Of a DNA stretch of 64,000 nt, positions 35,859 through 44,448 are shown in pieces. Origin of the DNA: Granulosicoccus sp045110515 (GTDB taxonomy: Bacteria > Pseudomonadota > Gammaproteobacteria > Granulosicoccales > Granulosicoccaceae). Every line of letters starts with the position of its first letter. Position 1 is the first letter of the stretch. The position numbers and the translations under genes are program-made. The notes under the pieces were generated by a model. It was given only the letters and a program-made list of their open reading frames with translations, ran no database searches and had not been told where the DNA came from. Location: the NCBI GenBank assembly GCA_045110515.1, contig JBGCGD010000043.1, forward strand, positions 1-64,000. Reading direction: 5' to 3'.

Positions 35859-36644
35859 ATGTGTAGATTAATCATCTTCATTGTCGGACTCACGGTTAGC
35901 GTTCTCCCAGTCAATTTACTGGGTGCAAAGCTTACCGACATTCACAGTAACGTGACGCCAGCGGAGTCTGCAAAGTGCGTCATTTTGTTGCACGGTTTAG
36001 CTCGAACAGCATCGTCCATGAGTCTTATGGGGGAGGGGTTGAATCGTGCCGGATTTACTGTCGTGGCTGTCGACTACCCATCCCGAAAACACCGCATTGA
36101 AGTACTAAGTGAACAAGTCGTCCGTGCAGGTGTTGATGCCTGCCGAGAGTTGAAAAGCGAGCAACTTTATATGGTCACCCATTCAATGGGGGGCATACTA
36201 GTCCGAGATTATTTAAGTCGACACAACATTCCCGAACTTGCCAGGGTGGTGATGCTGGCTCCACCTAACCACGGCAGTGCCGTCGTCGATAACTTGAAAG
36301 AGGTCCCAGGCGCTCTTTGGTTGAACGGCCCTGCGTTTTTACAGTTGGGAACCGATGAAAACAGTGTTCCGCTTCAATTAGGTGCCATCGATGTCAGTAC
36401 TGCGGTTATTGCCGGAACGGTCTCTATAAATTTATTTTTATCGACGTTTTTGGAAAACCCTGACGATGGGAAGGTGTCTGTTTCCAGCGCGCGCCTGGAG
36501 GGAATGTGTGCTCTGTTGACAATGCCGGTTTCCCACCCTTACATTATGAAGAACCAAGCAGTTATAGGGCAGACAATCCTATATCTGCAAACAGGAAAAT
36601 TCTCTGCCACGACGGCTGAGTACTTCGACTGTATCCATCAATAA
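35859..36644 (+). CDS. exported lipase-like alpha/beta hydrolase
   Basis: A 261-residue protein with a signal peptide (~1-22). The hydrolase fold shows L-L-H-G-L-A-R (oxyanion region), T-H-S-M-G-G with nucleophile Ser109, N-P-D-D-G-K as a possible acid, and V-S-H-P-Y-I as the likely catalytic His region. It resembles EstA/LipA-type or PGAP1-like esterases of proteobacteria. Substrate unknown. It is 24 bases after the transporter gene and 10 bases before the amidase gene, so the three may act in one pathway. Confidence 0.85.
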   Translation: MCRLIIFIVGLTVSVLPVNLLGAKLTDIHSNVTPAESAKCVILLHGLARTASSMSLMGEGLNRAGFTVVAVDYPSRKHRIEVLSEQVVRAGVDACRELKSEQLYMVTHSMGGILVRDYLSRHNIPELARVVMLAPPNHGSAVVDNLKEVPGALWLNGPAFLQLGTDENSVPLQLGAIDVSTAVIAGTVSINLFLSTFLENPDDGKVSVSSARLEGMCALLTMPVSHPYIMKNQAVIGQTILYLQTGKFSATTAEYFDCIHQ

Positions 36645-36654
36645 AGCGTATTTT

Positions 36655-38013
36655 ATGAGCGATATGACCGTGAATACTGAAAGTGATATTTTTGCAAAAG
36701 GTATAAACGCTTGGGCGAAGAGAGTCCGTGAGGGTGAGCTTAGCTTTCGGCAGACTACCGAGCTTTGTATAGAGAGGCTTGGCAACAACAAAGTACTGAA
36801 TGCATTTGAACACGTTGATCGGCAACAGTCTTTGTTAACAGCACAGTATTTGGATGATTGCTTGGCGCAGGGCAAGGACCTAGGGCCTTTCATGGGTCTG
36901 CCAATTGGAATTAAAGACATTATGGCGGTGCAGGGAATGCCCACAGGCTTTGGTACCAATGCCGATATGAGTGACTTGAATTTGCAAGAGGGTCCTGTTG
37001 TCAAAGCGTTGAGAGCTTGCGGCGCTGTTATTCTGGGGAAGACCAAAACCGTAGAGTTTGCCTTGGGCGCAACCGGGGTAAACGAATCCAGGGGTACGCC
37101 TTGGAATCCGGTAGATAGGCAGGTTCATCGTATGCCCGGAGGATCCTCCAGTGGTTCAGCCGTAGCGACTTCTGCCGGAATCGTCGGTATTGCATTAGGT
37201 ACAGATACAGGTGGCTCAGTACGTAATCCTGCATGCATGACCGGTATTGTGGGGCATAAAACAACGACCAGTCTCTGGCCCTTAGATGGCATATTTTCCT
37301 TATCAACAACTCTTGATTCTGTTGGTCCGTTATGTCGTTCAGTACAAGATGCCGCTTTGTTACATCAGTTGTTCAGTGGTGAAAGTGTGGCCGCTCGAGA
37401 GGGGGTCAATGGTTTACGGATTGGTATTGTCGAGGATTTATTTTTTGACAATATGGATTTAAAAGTATCTGAAGATCTAGAGCGAGTCTGCCGGCTATTG
37501 GAGGTGCAGGGTGCACACCGTGTTAGGGTAAAGTTTCCGCAGGTACACGAGCGCACCGACTTGTTTAGTGCCATTGTGCCAAGTGAACTTATTAATTCGT
37601 TAACACCTGAACGATTTCTATCCATTCGAGCTGGTGTGGATACAGTGACTGAGTCTCGAGCCGCTGTTGGACTCTCCACCTCCGCGCATCATTACCTGGC
37701 GTCGCTAAAACGTCGCAACTATCTCGTAAAGCGAGCTAGCAGCACGTTTAACGATGTCGACCTATGGCTTTCGGCAACTAGCCCAGTGTTGCCATTACCT
37801 GTGGATGAATTTAAAGACGAAGCAGTTCATCAGCGTGCATTGCTGGCCTCCCAGAATACTCAACCGGGCAATTTACTGGATTTCTGCAGCATCAGCATAC
37901 CTATGCATCAGGACGGATTGCCCACAGGATTGCAAATTATGATGCCAGCGCATCAGGACAGCCGTTTGTTATCGATTGCAGCCGCCATTGAGTCAATTTT
38001 GAAAAGTGTTTAG
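36655..38013 (+). CDS. amidase-signature family hydrolase
   Basis: A 452-residue cytoplasmic amidase. The Ser-cisSer-Lys triad is visible: Lys87 in G-I-K-D, cis-Ser164 in G-G-S-S-S-G-S and nucleophile Ser188 in T-G-G-S-V-R-N-P. The 24-residue spacing of the two serines is normal for the family. Length suits GatA/AtzF-like enzymes, but no gatB or gatC is adjacent, so it is probably a catabolic amidase. Last of a possible three-gene run with the transporter and the lipase-like gene. Confidence 0.92.
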   Translation: MSDMTVNTESDIFAKGINAWAKRVREGELSFRQTTELCIERLGNNKVLNAFEHVDRQQSLLTAQYLDDCLAQGKDLGPFMGLPIGIKDIMAVQGMPTGFGTNADMSDLNLQEGPVVKALRACGAVILGKTKTVEFALGATGVNESRGTPWNPVDRQVHRMPGGSSSGSAVATSAGIVGIALGTDTGGSVRNPACMTGIVGHKTTTSLWPLDGIFSLSTTLDSVGPLCRSVQDAALLHQLFSGESVAAREGVNGLRIGIVEDLFFDNMDLKVSEDLERVCRLLEVQGAHRVRVKFPQVHERTDLFSAIVPSELINSLTPERFLSIRAGVDTVTESRAAVGLSTSAHHYLASLKRRNYLVKRASSTFNDVDLWLSATSPVLPLPVDEFKDEAVHQRALLASQNTQPGNLLDFCSISIPMHQDGLPTGLQIMMPAHQDSRLLSIAAAIESILKSV

Positions 38014-38041
38014 CGAAAAGTCATCGGATTCTGTTACGAGA

Positions 38042-38554
38042 CTATGACTTAATTGGCTCCTTGCTTTCCAGTTCGCTTGCCAATGCATTCAATTTTTCAG
38101 CATGCTCAACGAATATAGGCAAGTCTTGGTGGCGCAGCGTTACTCGATGCGCATAGTCACCACTACGCAAAGCATCAATATGTTTGTTAAACGGTTGCAG
38201 CAGGCCGGCAACGCGATGTGTATATGTGACACAAATGGATGCCAGTAAGATGACATACAACATAAACAGCGCTGCGCTATAGCGAAAAATATTAATTAGC
38301 TGCTTGCCGATCATCTCACCGTAATAATTGTGTGAGTTTCCGTCATGATCAATTATTCCGATCATGTCGCTGAAGGCGACGTATAGGAAAACCCCTAGAG
38401 CCATTGCAATAAAAACTGTCAAGCCCAGCATGATTGCCAGGGGCTTGTATTGTAAGAACGGCTGCCAAAGCACGCTGCCCATCTTTCGTTTTTGATGCAC
38501 GGTTGGCGACGGGACCTTCGAATCGCTGCTTGCCAATACGTCAGGCTGGCGCAT
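38042..38554 (-). CDS. two-helix membrane protein with HAMP-like segment
   Basis: A 170-residue protein. A basic N-terminus leads to a membrane helix (~36-60), a ~30-residue periplasmic loop (G-I-I-D-H-D-G-N-S-H-N-Y-Y), a second helix (~88-110), and a cytoplasmic HAMP-like segment (R-V-A-G-L-L-Q-P-F, A-L-R-S-G-D-Y-A-H-R-V) ending in a coiled-coil tail. This is the input half of a chemoreceptor or histidine kinase without the output module. It may be a small signalling or regulatory subunit. A sigma-28-like promoter is seen 36 bases upstream, which would fit a motility link. Convergent with the amidase. Confidence 0.7.
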   Translation of the reverse strand: MRQPDVLASSDSKVPSPTVHQKRKMGSVLWQPFLQYKPLAIMLGLTVFIAMALGVFLYVAFSDMIGIIDHDGNSHNYYGEMIGKQLINIFRYSAALFMLYVILLASICVTYTHRVAGLLQPFNKHIDALRSGDYAHRVTLRHQDLPIFVEHAEKLNALASELESKEPIKS

Positions 38555-38580
38555 AAAGAGCTGAATTCTATTGCTGATGA

Positions 38581-38617
38581 TATAGGTTATCTATCGGAAT
38601 AACCTGCATAACCTATA
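38581..38617. promoter_or_regulatory. inverted repeat and overlapping sigma-28-like promoter
   Basis: TATAGGTTAT (38581-38590) and ATAACCTATA (38608-38617) are a perfect 10-bp inverted repeat around 17 bases, and the loop holds a further ATAACCT (38599-38605). On the minus strand the region also reads TATA-N15-TCCGATAG (38617 down to 38591), close to the flagellar sigma-28 pattern TAAA-N15-GCCGATAA, 36 bases before the HAMP-like gene. It may be a regulated promoter of either divergent gene. Confidence 0.4.
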
Positions 38618-38746
38618 GTGGCACATTAGGCGTATTCACAAGACCGTTAACAGATTCTAATTTGCCTGTGCGCTGGCTCTCAATCTGTACGCTTTCTGTT
38701 CTCTCTGGGATAGAATTACTTGCACCTAAAATGAAAGGCTTTGCTC

Positions 38747-39268
38747 ATGCTATATGCGCTGAACAATAAAAAACCAATTATCGAAAAAAACACCTATGTG
38801 GCTCCATCTGCAGTGCTCATTGGCGATGTGGTGATCGGCGAGTACGTGTCTATTTGGTTTAATGCCGTTTTAAGAGGCGACAATGACACCATCATTATTG
38901 GAGAGGGCAGCAATGTACAAGATGGCTGTATTCTTCATGTCGATGAGGGTGTGCCTATCACGGTGGGCAAACGAGTAACCATAGGCCATAAAGCCATACT
39001 ACATGGTTGCCAAGTCGACGACGACAGCTTGATCGGCATGAACGCTGTTGTACTCAACAACGCCGTCATTGGAAAGAACTGCCTTATTGGTGCTAATGCA
39101 CTGGTAACAGAGGGAATGCACGTGCCGGATGGGTCTTTAGTTTTAGGCTCCCCGGCAAAAATTATTAAACCTGTCAGCCCCGCTGCACTTGACTCGATGA
39201 GGGCAGGTGCACAGGGCTATATCCGAAAAATTGGTACTTACAATGACTCACTCGTGTTAGTTGAGTGA
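38747..39268 (+). CDS. gamma-carbonic anhydrase-like hexapeptide-repeat protein
   Basis: A 173-residue left-handed beta-helix protein of the YrdA/PaaY/CaiE group. It has successive hexapeptide turns (A-V-L-I-G-D-V-V-I-G, L-I-G-M-N-A-V-V, L-I-G-A-N-A-L-V). The metal ligands are in place: L-H-V-D near residue 63, then I-G-H near 79 and L-H-G near 84. Carbonic anhydrase activity varies in this group. ATG 38747 is chosen over TTG 38741, because GAAAGG lies about 10 bases before it. It converges on cheV. Confidence 0.9.
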   Translation: MLYALNNKKPIIEKNTYVAPSAVLIGDVVIGEYVSIWFNAVLRGDNDTIIIGEGSNVQDGCILHVDEGVPITVGKRVTIGHKAILHGCQVDDDSLIGMNAVVLNNAVIGKNCLIGANALVTEGMHVPDGSLVLGSPAKIIKPVSPAALDSMRAGAQGYIRKIGTYNDSLVLVE

Positions 39269-39319
39269 AACGTATAGCCACCTTCTAACTGGCTGCTAAA
39301 AATTCAGAATCAATTGTCT

Positions 39320-40297
39320 TTAAGCACACTTTGCAAAGCCGTCGATTTCGTTGTTAAGCAAACCATCAAGAGTATGAGAGAATTCGGTCGGTTGTAATTT
39401 TGGAATATAAGCATCGGCGCCTACTTTCATACCGAGGCGCAGATTTTCACTGGCCGATAGTGATGTATGCATCATCACCGGAATCCCATTGAACCGAGGG
39501 TCTTCTTTAATTTTGGCTGTGAGCACGTAACCGTCCATCTCAGGCATCTCTACATCGGTGATGATTGCCGATAAAATTTCTGAAAGGTGCTGCCCTTTGC
39601 GCTCAGCTTCCTCTGCCATGGCTGTGAGCTTGGTAAATGCGTCCAATCCACTTTTGGCACTGTCGTGAATGATTCCCATCCTCTCCAGAATTCGACCCAC
39701 CTGTTTTCGTGCTACGAGTGAATCATCGGCAAAGAATACGTGCCGACCTTTATTTCGTGAAGGTATGGGTGCTGACTCTATTGCTTCATTGCCTGAGCCG
39801 AGGACGTCTGCGATGACTCTTTCAACGTCAAGTATCAACAGCATTTGATCGTCATCAATCTGGGATATGGCTGTTAGAGTATTTTTATGATGCTTGCGCA
39901 CCACATCAGGTGGTTCCTGAATTTTGCTCCACTCCAGTTGTATGATGTTTTCGACCTTGTGGATGAAAAAACCTTGGGTGCTTCGGTTGAACTCTGTGAT
40001 GATTAAAACACCCGATTTATTATCTTCATCGTCGCATTCGCATTCGCAATAGCGACCCAAATCTATTGCTGGGATAGCGCGGCCACGGATAGTTGCTATT
40101 CCCGCAACAAATTCACTGTATTGCGGCACTTTGATGAGTTCAGGAACCTCAATAATCTCCCTGACCTTAAAGACATTGATTCCGTAAAGTGCGGTATTGC
40201 TCGGGTCTCTTTTATCCTGTAGCCGAAACATTAAGAGTTCTAGCCTGTTAGTACCGGCTAGATTCGTACGTTCATCAATGGATTTAAAATCTACCAC
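39320..40297 (-). CDS. cheV: chemotaxis coupling/adaptation protein CheV
   Basis: A 325-residue protein with a CheW-like domain (~15-165; R-E-I-I-E-V-P, V-A-G-I-A-T-I-R-G-R-A-I-P-A-I-D-L) joined to a receiver domain (~180-315). The phospho-acceptor Asp sits in I-I-T-D-V-E-M-P-E-M-D-G-Y, with F-F-A-D-D-S for the acid pocket and K near the end. CheV couples chemoreceptors to CheA and may serve as a phosphate sink. It is 21 kb away from the cheA-cheW locus in this window. A good sigma-28 promoter lies upstream. Confidence 0.94.
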   Translation of the reverse strand: MVDFKSIDERTNLAGTNRLELLMFRLQDKRDPSNTALYGINVFKVREIIEVPELIKVPQYSEFVAGIATIRGRAIPAIDLGRYCECECDDEDNKSGVLIITEFNRSTQGFFIHKVENIIQLEWSKIQEPPDVVRKHHKNTLTAISQIDDDQMLLILDVERVIADVLGSGNEAIESAPIPSRNKGRHVFFADDSLVARKQVGRILERMGIIHDSAKSGLDAFTKLTAMAEEAERKGQHLSEILSAIITDVEMPEMDGYVLTAKIKEDPRFNGIPVMMHTSLSASENLRLGMKVGADAYIPKLQPTEFSHTLDGLLNNEIDGFAKCA

Positions 40298-40628
40298 GAA
40301 GCAATTCCTACCCTAGTTAATTGACATATCCCTAGGCCCATTCCTTAGTGCCCTCGATGGGAATATCGGCATACTTGGCACGTTACTTTAGTGCTCGAGT
40401 GTGACGACATTGCCCAGCTCAAATATACTCATGCAATAAACGTGACTTACTGAAGTTGCTGTGTGGCTAATACTAAAATTAGTTCAAATAAAGGGGTGCT
40501 CACCGTGAATTACACGCTAGTGGATAGGGTTATTCTCGCACGTAACATGTGATCGCTTTATCGATGAGACACCCTCAGAATTCGTATTGTTAATGTTATC
40601 AATCGACTTATAAGCCTGAAAACCACCC
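40298..40628. other. 331-bp gap between cheV and the SbmA-like gene
   Basis: No gene is seen. It contains the cheV promoter (40363-40390). The rest, up to the end of the SbmA-like gene, has several short AT-rich stretches but no convincing hairpin, tRNA or small frame. Confidence 0.6.
40363..40390 (-). promoter_or_regulatory. candidate sigma-28 (FliA) promoter of cheV
   Basis: On the minus strand the sequence reads TAAAGTAA, then, 16 bases after TAAA, GCCGATAT. The flagellar sigma-28 consensus is TAAAGTTT-N11-GCCGATAA. The spacing is one base longer than optimal. The -10 element ends 65 bases before the cheV ATG. Confidence 0.65.
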
Positions 40629-41852
40629 CTACTGCGCTGATTCAATTGGATCTTCATTAATGCGAGATTCAAACGCAATGAGTCGTTTGTATATCGACAT
40701 TAGCTCGACTATCGTGGTCCAGGAATTCACTAGAAATTGAAATGAATTCTCAACTCGGTTGAACGCGTTGCTTATTTGTTGGTAGGTACCGAATGTGATG
40801 GCACCGGCTACAAATGTGGGGCCCAGGGCAATCAGTGGTATAAAATTAGCGCCCTGCAGATACGCGTATCGGAACACATTGAAGTACAAGTAGTTAAAAT
40901 ATAACTTGAAGTAATTTTTTCGCACCCCGCCAAACAGTTCTTTAACTTTAAGGGGTTCGGCTCGCTCGTCACTGTCTTCACCGTAAACAAGCTCCTTTCG
41001 ATACGCTGCTTCTACTTTTTGGTTGTTGAATTCTAAGCCGGGCAATCGATAGCCCACAGCCGCCAGTAATACCGTGCCAAACGCGGCTGACATTAATGCT
41101 AAAAATACCAAAGAACCGTCTATCGCTCCCAAAATGGGTAGCTCTGTGACCTCCTTTGATAGTGTCCACAACAGAGGTAGGAATGCGATTAACGTCATGA
41201 TCGAACTAATAAAGGCTGATCCCAGCCCTTCCATGATGCCTGCAAATCTCATGGTGTCTTCCTGTACACGCTGAGCCGCACCTTCGATCTTGCGCAGCTT
41301 ACTCCAATGGGCCATGTAATATTCGTTCATGGCGCTTCTCCATCGGAAGACGTAATGGGATGTGAAAAATGCGAAGACCACCAGCAATAAAATGTTGGGT
41401 ATGAATACAAAAAGGGCGGTCAGCAGCTTTCCGTAATATTGCTCGCTACTGACGTTGCTCGTTCCTTGCTCGGACAGTGCCAGCTGTAGCAAATCATAAA
41501 AATCGCCATACCAGTTGTTCAGCCACACGCTCAATTGGACTTGAAAATACGTCACTAACAAAATCAGAGCACTGCCACATACGGCCCACCAATACCACTT
41601 GTTTCGATCAATAAAGAACCAGGCGGCGCAGAACAGTACGGTTGCCAAGACGATAAACTGATAAACCCACACTTTGTCTGGGTTTAGAAAGGGTGGGCGT
41701 TGTCCCTCGACGCCGGGCAGCGCTTCTCGCATGAGGCTAAAGCTGGATGCCATACCATCAGCAAAGCCGTGCCAAATACCTAAACAGATCAGAAACCAAG
41801 CGACAGCAGAGAGAAAAAACAGCTTGGGTCTGGGGAAGAAAGATCGGAACAT
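40629..41852 (-). CDS. SbmA/BacA-like peptide transporter
   Basis: A 407-residue inner-membrane protein starting M-F-R-S-F-F-P. It has about seven to eight hydrophobic segments and Trp/Tyr-rich loops (W-L-N-N-W-Y-G-D-F-Y-D, W-R-S-A-M-N-E-Y-Y) typical of SbmA/BacA. These proteins import antimicrobial peptides, microcins and some antibiotics by proton motive force, and resemble the membrane part of ABC exporters but lack an ATPase. Length matches E. coli SbmA (406). It stands alone. Confidence 0.92.
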   Translation of the reverse strand: MFRSFFPRPKLFFLSAVAWFLICLGIWHGFADGMASSFSLMREALPGVEGQRPPFLNPDKVWVYQFIVLATVLFCAAWFFIDRNKWYWWAVCGSALILLVTYFQVQLSVWLNNWYGDFYDLLQLALSEQGTSNVSSEQYYGKLLTALFVFIPNILLLVVFAFFTSHYVFRWRSAMNEYYMAHWSKLRKIEGAAQRVQEDTMRFAGIMEGLGSAFISSIMTLIAFLPLLWTLSKEVTELPILGAIDGSLVFLALMSAAFGTVLLAAVGYRLPGLEFNNQKVEAAYRKELVYGEDSDERAEPLKVKELFGGVRKNYFKLYFNYLYFNVFRYAYLQGANFIPLIALGPTFVAGAITFGTYQQISNAFNRVENSFQFLVNSWTTIVELMSIYKRLIAFESRINEDPIESAQ

Positions 41853-42040
41853 GTTTTCAAGCCCAATAGTTGGAATGATTGGAAAATTGCCGAAACGTCA
41901 GAGCCGGCGTTGGTACTTAGTCTAGTGCGGAACGGGCAAGTTCGCTCAATTGCAGTTTGTGGCGTATCTGAGAATATTCCTCTGGGGTTGGGAGGTGCTT
42001 TTTAGATACACTAAGGCCTTTAAACAACGTCGGATTCTCA

Positions 42041-43708
42041 ATGGCTCAGTACGTCTACACCATGAATCGGGTCGGCAAAATCGTGCCCCCGAAACGTCAG
42101 ATTCTGAAAAACATCTCCTTGTCGTTTTTTCCGGGGGCAAAAATCGGTGTTTTGGGACTAAACGGGGCAGGTAAATCGACCTTGCTAAAAATCATGGCAG
42201 GGCTGGATACCGACATAGAGGGCGAAGCTAGGCCTATGCCCGGCATCAATGTTGGTTACCTTGAGCAAGAGCCTCAACTCGACCCCTCGAAAACAGTGAA
42301 AGAAGTTGTCGAGGAGGCCGTGAGTGAATTGAAAAACGCGCAAGCTGAATTGGACAAAGTCTATGCCGCTTACGCAGAGCCTGACGCAGATTTTGACGCC
42401 TTAGCTGCCAAGCAGGCCAAACTTGAGGCCATCATAGAAGCCTCAGATGCACACAATTTGCAGCATCAAATGGATATTGCGGCTGATGCGCTCCGGCTTC
42501 CACCGTGGGATGAAAATGTCGCGCACCTTTCAGGAGGCGAGAAGCGCCGTGTAGCGTTATGTCGGTTGCTACTTTCCGGCCCGGATATGTTGCTACTCGA
42601 TGAACCCACCAACCATCTGGATGCCGATTCGGTCGCCTGGCTAGAACATTTCCTTCATGACTTCAACGGTACGGTGGTTGCGATTACCCACGATCGTTAT
42701 TTTCTAGACAACGTGGCGGGCTGGATCCTTGAACTAGACCGAGGGCATGGAATTCCTTATGAAGGAAACTATTCCGGTTGGCTTGATCAAAAATCGAATC
42801 GTCTTGAAATGGAGTCCAAGCAGGAGTCCTCACATGCGAAGGCAATGAAGGCTGAATTAGAGTGGGTAAGGCAAGGGGCCAAAGGCCGTCAGTCTAAGTC
42901 TAAAGCGCGATTGCAGCGATTTGAGGAGATGCAGTCACAGGAATTTCAGAAGCGCTCAGAGACGAATGAAATTTACATACCACCGGGCCAGCGTTTGGGC
43001 GATAAAGTCATAGACTTTGAAAACGTGACTAAGTCATATGGCGATAGAGTTCTTATTGAAGATCTCTCGTTTAGTATGCCCAAGGGAGCCATAGTCGGTG
43101 TTATTGGCGGCAACGGCGCCGGTAAATCAACTTTATTTCGAATGCTAATGGGGCGGGAGCAGCCCGATTCGGGCACGATCACGCTTGGCGAAACAGTCCA
43201 GCTTGCTTACGTCGATCAAAGCCGTGATGATTTGGATGGTGACAAAACGGTTTTTGATGTGCTCGCAGAAGGCAGTGATGTTATTTCTATCAACAATTAT
43301 GAAATGCCAGCTCGTCAGTATGTTGGTCGATTTAATTTTAAAGGCAGCGATCAACAGAAGTTTGTAAAGGATCTCTCTGGTGGGGAACGTGGAAGGTTGC
43401 ATTTGGCCTTAACGCTCAAGCAGGGCGCCAACGTATTGCTGCTCGATGAACCTTCAAACGATCTAGACGTTGAAACGCTTCGCGCCTTGGAAGAAGCCCT
43501 ATTGGATTTCGCCGGATGCGCCATTGTCATCTCACACGATCGCTGGTTTTTAGATCGGGTTGCGACACATATTCTGGCTTACGAGGATCCAAGTGAAATA
43601 AATTTCTTCGACGGAAACTATACCGAATACGAGGCAGACCGACGTGAACGCTTAGGTGAGACAGCCACTCAGCCTAAACGCGTAAGGTATAAAAAACTGG
43701 CGAACTAA
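42041..43708 (+). CDS. ettA: energy-dependent translational throttle protein EttA (ABC-F)
   Basis: A 555-residue ABC-F protein that binds the ribosomal E site and gates the first steps of elongation according to ATP level. It has two ATPase domains with no membrane segment: Walker A G-L-N-G-A-G-K-S and G-G-N-G-A-G-K-S, signatures L-S-G-G-E-K-R-R and L-S-G-G-E-R-G-R, Walker B L-L-L-D-E-P twice. The long linker between them is the tRNA-interaction motif. The length and the N-terminus M-A-Q-Y-V-Y-T-M-N-R-V match EttA rather than Uup or YheS. Confidence 0.95.
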   Translation: MAQYVYTMNRVGKIVPPKRQILKNISLSFFPGAKIGVLGLNGAGKSTLLKIMAGLDTDIEGEARPMPGINVGYLEQEPQLDPSKTVKEVVEEAVSELKNAQAELDKVYAAYAEPDADFDALAAKQAKLEAIIEASDAHNLQHQMDIAADALRLPPWDENVAHLSGGEKRRVALCRLLLSGPDMLLLDEPTNHLDADSVAWLEHFLHDFNGTVVAITHDRYFLDNVAGWILELDRGHGIPYEGNYSGWLDQKSNRLEMESKQESSHAKAMKAELEWVRQGAKGRQSKSKARLQRFEEMQSQEFQKRSETNEIYIPPGQRLGDKVIDFENVTKSYGDRVLIEDLSFSMPKGAIVGVIGGNGAGKSTLFRMLMGREQPDSGTITLGETVQLAYVDQSRDDLDGDKTVFDVLAEGSDVISINNYEMPARQYVGRFNFKGSDQQKFVKDLSGGERGRLHLALTLKQGANVLLLDEPSNDLDVETLRALEEALLDFAGCAIVISHDRWFLDRVATHILAYEDPSEINFFDGNYTEYEADRRERLGETATQPKRVRYKKLAN

Positions 43709-43778
43709 AAGGTTCTCAGTAGTAGATGGTTGATTCAGATTTACAACAGTTTTTTAAAGGCTTCGAGAAGTAAAAATT

Positions 43779-44438
43779 ATGTTGACTGAACAGGATTTAA
43801 ATGACAAAGGTATCAAAGCAACCATTGCTCACCATCCATTGGTGCAGCACAAGTTGACATTGATGCGACGGCGTGAACAGTCATCTTCAGCGTTTCGCTC
43901 ACTGCTGCGCGAAATATCCTGGTTGTTATGCTACGAAGTGACGCGTGATTTGCCTCTGGAGAATCTACCTATTGAAACGCCTGTGGAGGCGATGCAAGCA
44001 CCGGTGTTAAAGGGAAGGAAACTGGCGTTTATTTCTATTTTAAGGGCAGGCAACGGCATGTTAGACGGCATGCTCGATGTCATCCCTTCAGCGCGAGTAG
44101 GCCATGTCGGTTTATATCGCGACCCAGAGACATTGCAAGCCGTAGAGTACTATTACAAAGTGCCTAGCCATATGGAAAGTCGACTTATCGTTGTTGTCGA
44201 CCCGATGCTTGCCACCGCAAATTCAGCGATAGCCGCAGTACAGCGTTTGAAGGATGGAGGCGCTAAAGACATGCGTTTTGTTTGCCTGATATCCTCCGCT
44301 GAAGGGATTAAAGCCTTCAATGAAGCACATCCGGATGTGCCGGTTGTGACAGCAGCTGTTGACACTCGTTTAAATGAACACGGCTATATTGTCCCGGGGC
44401 TTGGCGACGCTGGTGATCGTATCTTCGGAACCAAGTAG
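43779..44438 (+). CDS. upp: uracil phosphoribosyltransferase
   Basis: A 219-residue salvage enzyme making UMP from uracil and PRPP. Marks are the A-F-I-S-I-L-R-A-G-N-G-M segment, the PRPP-binding region V-V-V-D-P-M-L-A-T-A-N-S (family D-P-M-L-A-T-G), and the C-terminal L-G-D-A-G-D-R-I-F-G-T. The Gly that usually follows A-T in the PRPP loop is replaced by Ala here, and the loop reads A-T-A-N-S-A. It is followed 10 bases later by an MttB-family gene, an unusual neighbour for upp, which is more often beside uraA. Confidence 0.95.
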   Translation: MLTEQDLNDKGIKATIAHHPLVQHKLTLMRRREQSSSAFRSLLREISWLLCYEVTRDLPLENLPIETPVEAMQAPVLKGRKLAFISILRAGNGMLDGMLDVIPSARVGHVGLYRDPETLQAVEYYYKVPSHMESRLIVVVDPMLATANSAIAAVQRLKDGGAKDMRFVCLISSAEGIKAFNEAHPDVPVVTAAVDTRLNEHGYIVPGLGDAGDRIFGTK

Positions 44439-44448
44439 AGGTTTAACG

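Noticed and set aside
44374..44448. Upstream extension of the MttB-family gene into upp
   Set aside because: The extra 25 codons overlap upp in another frame. The ATG at 44449 has its own ribosome-binding site.
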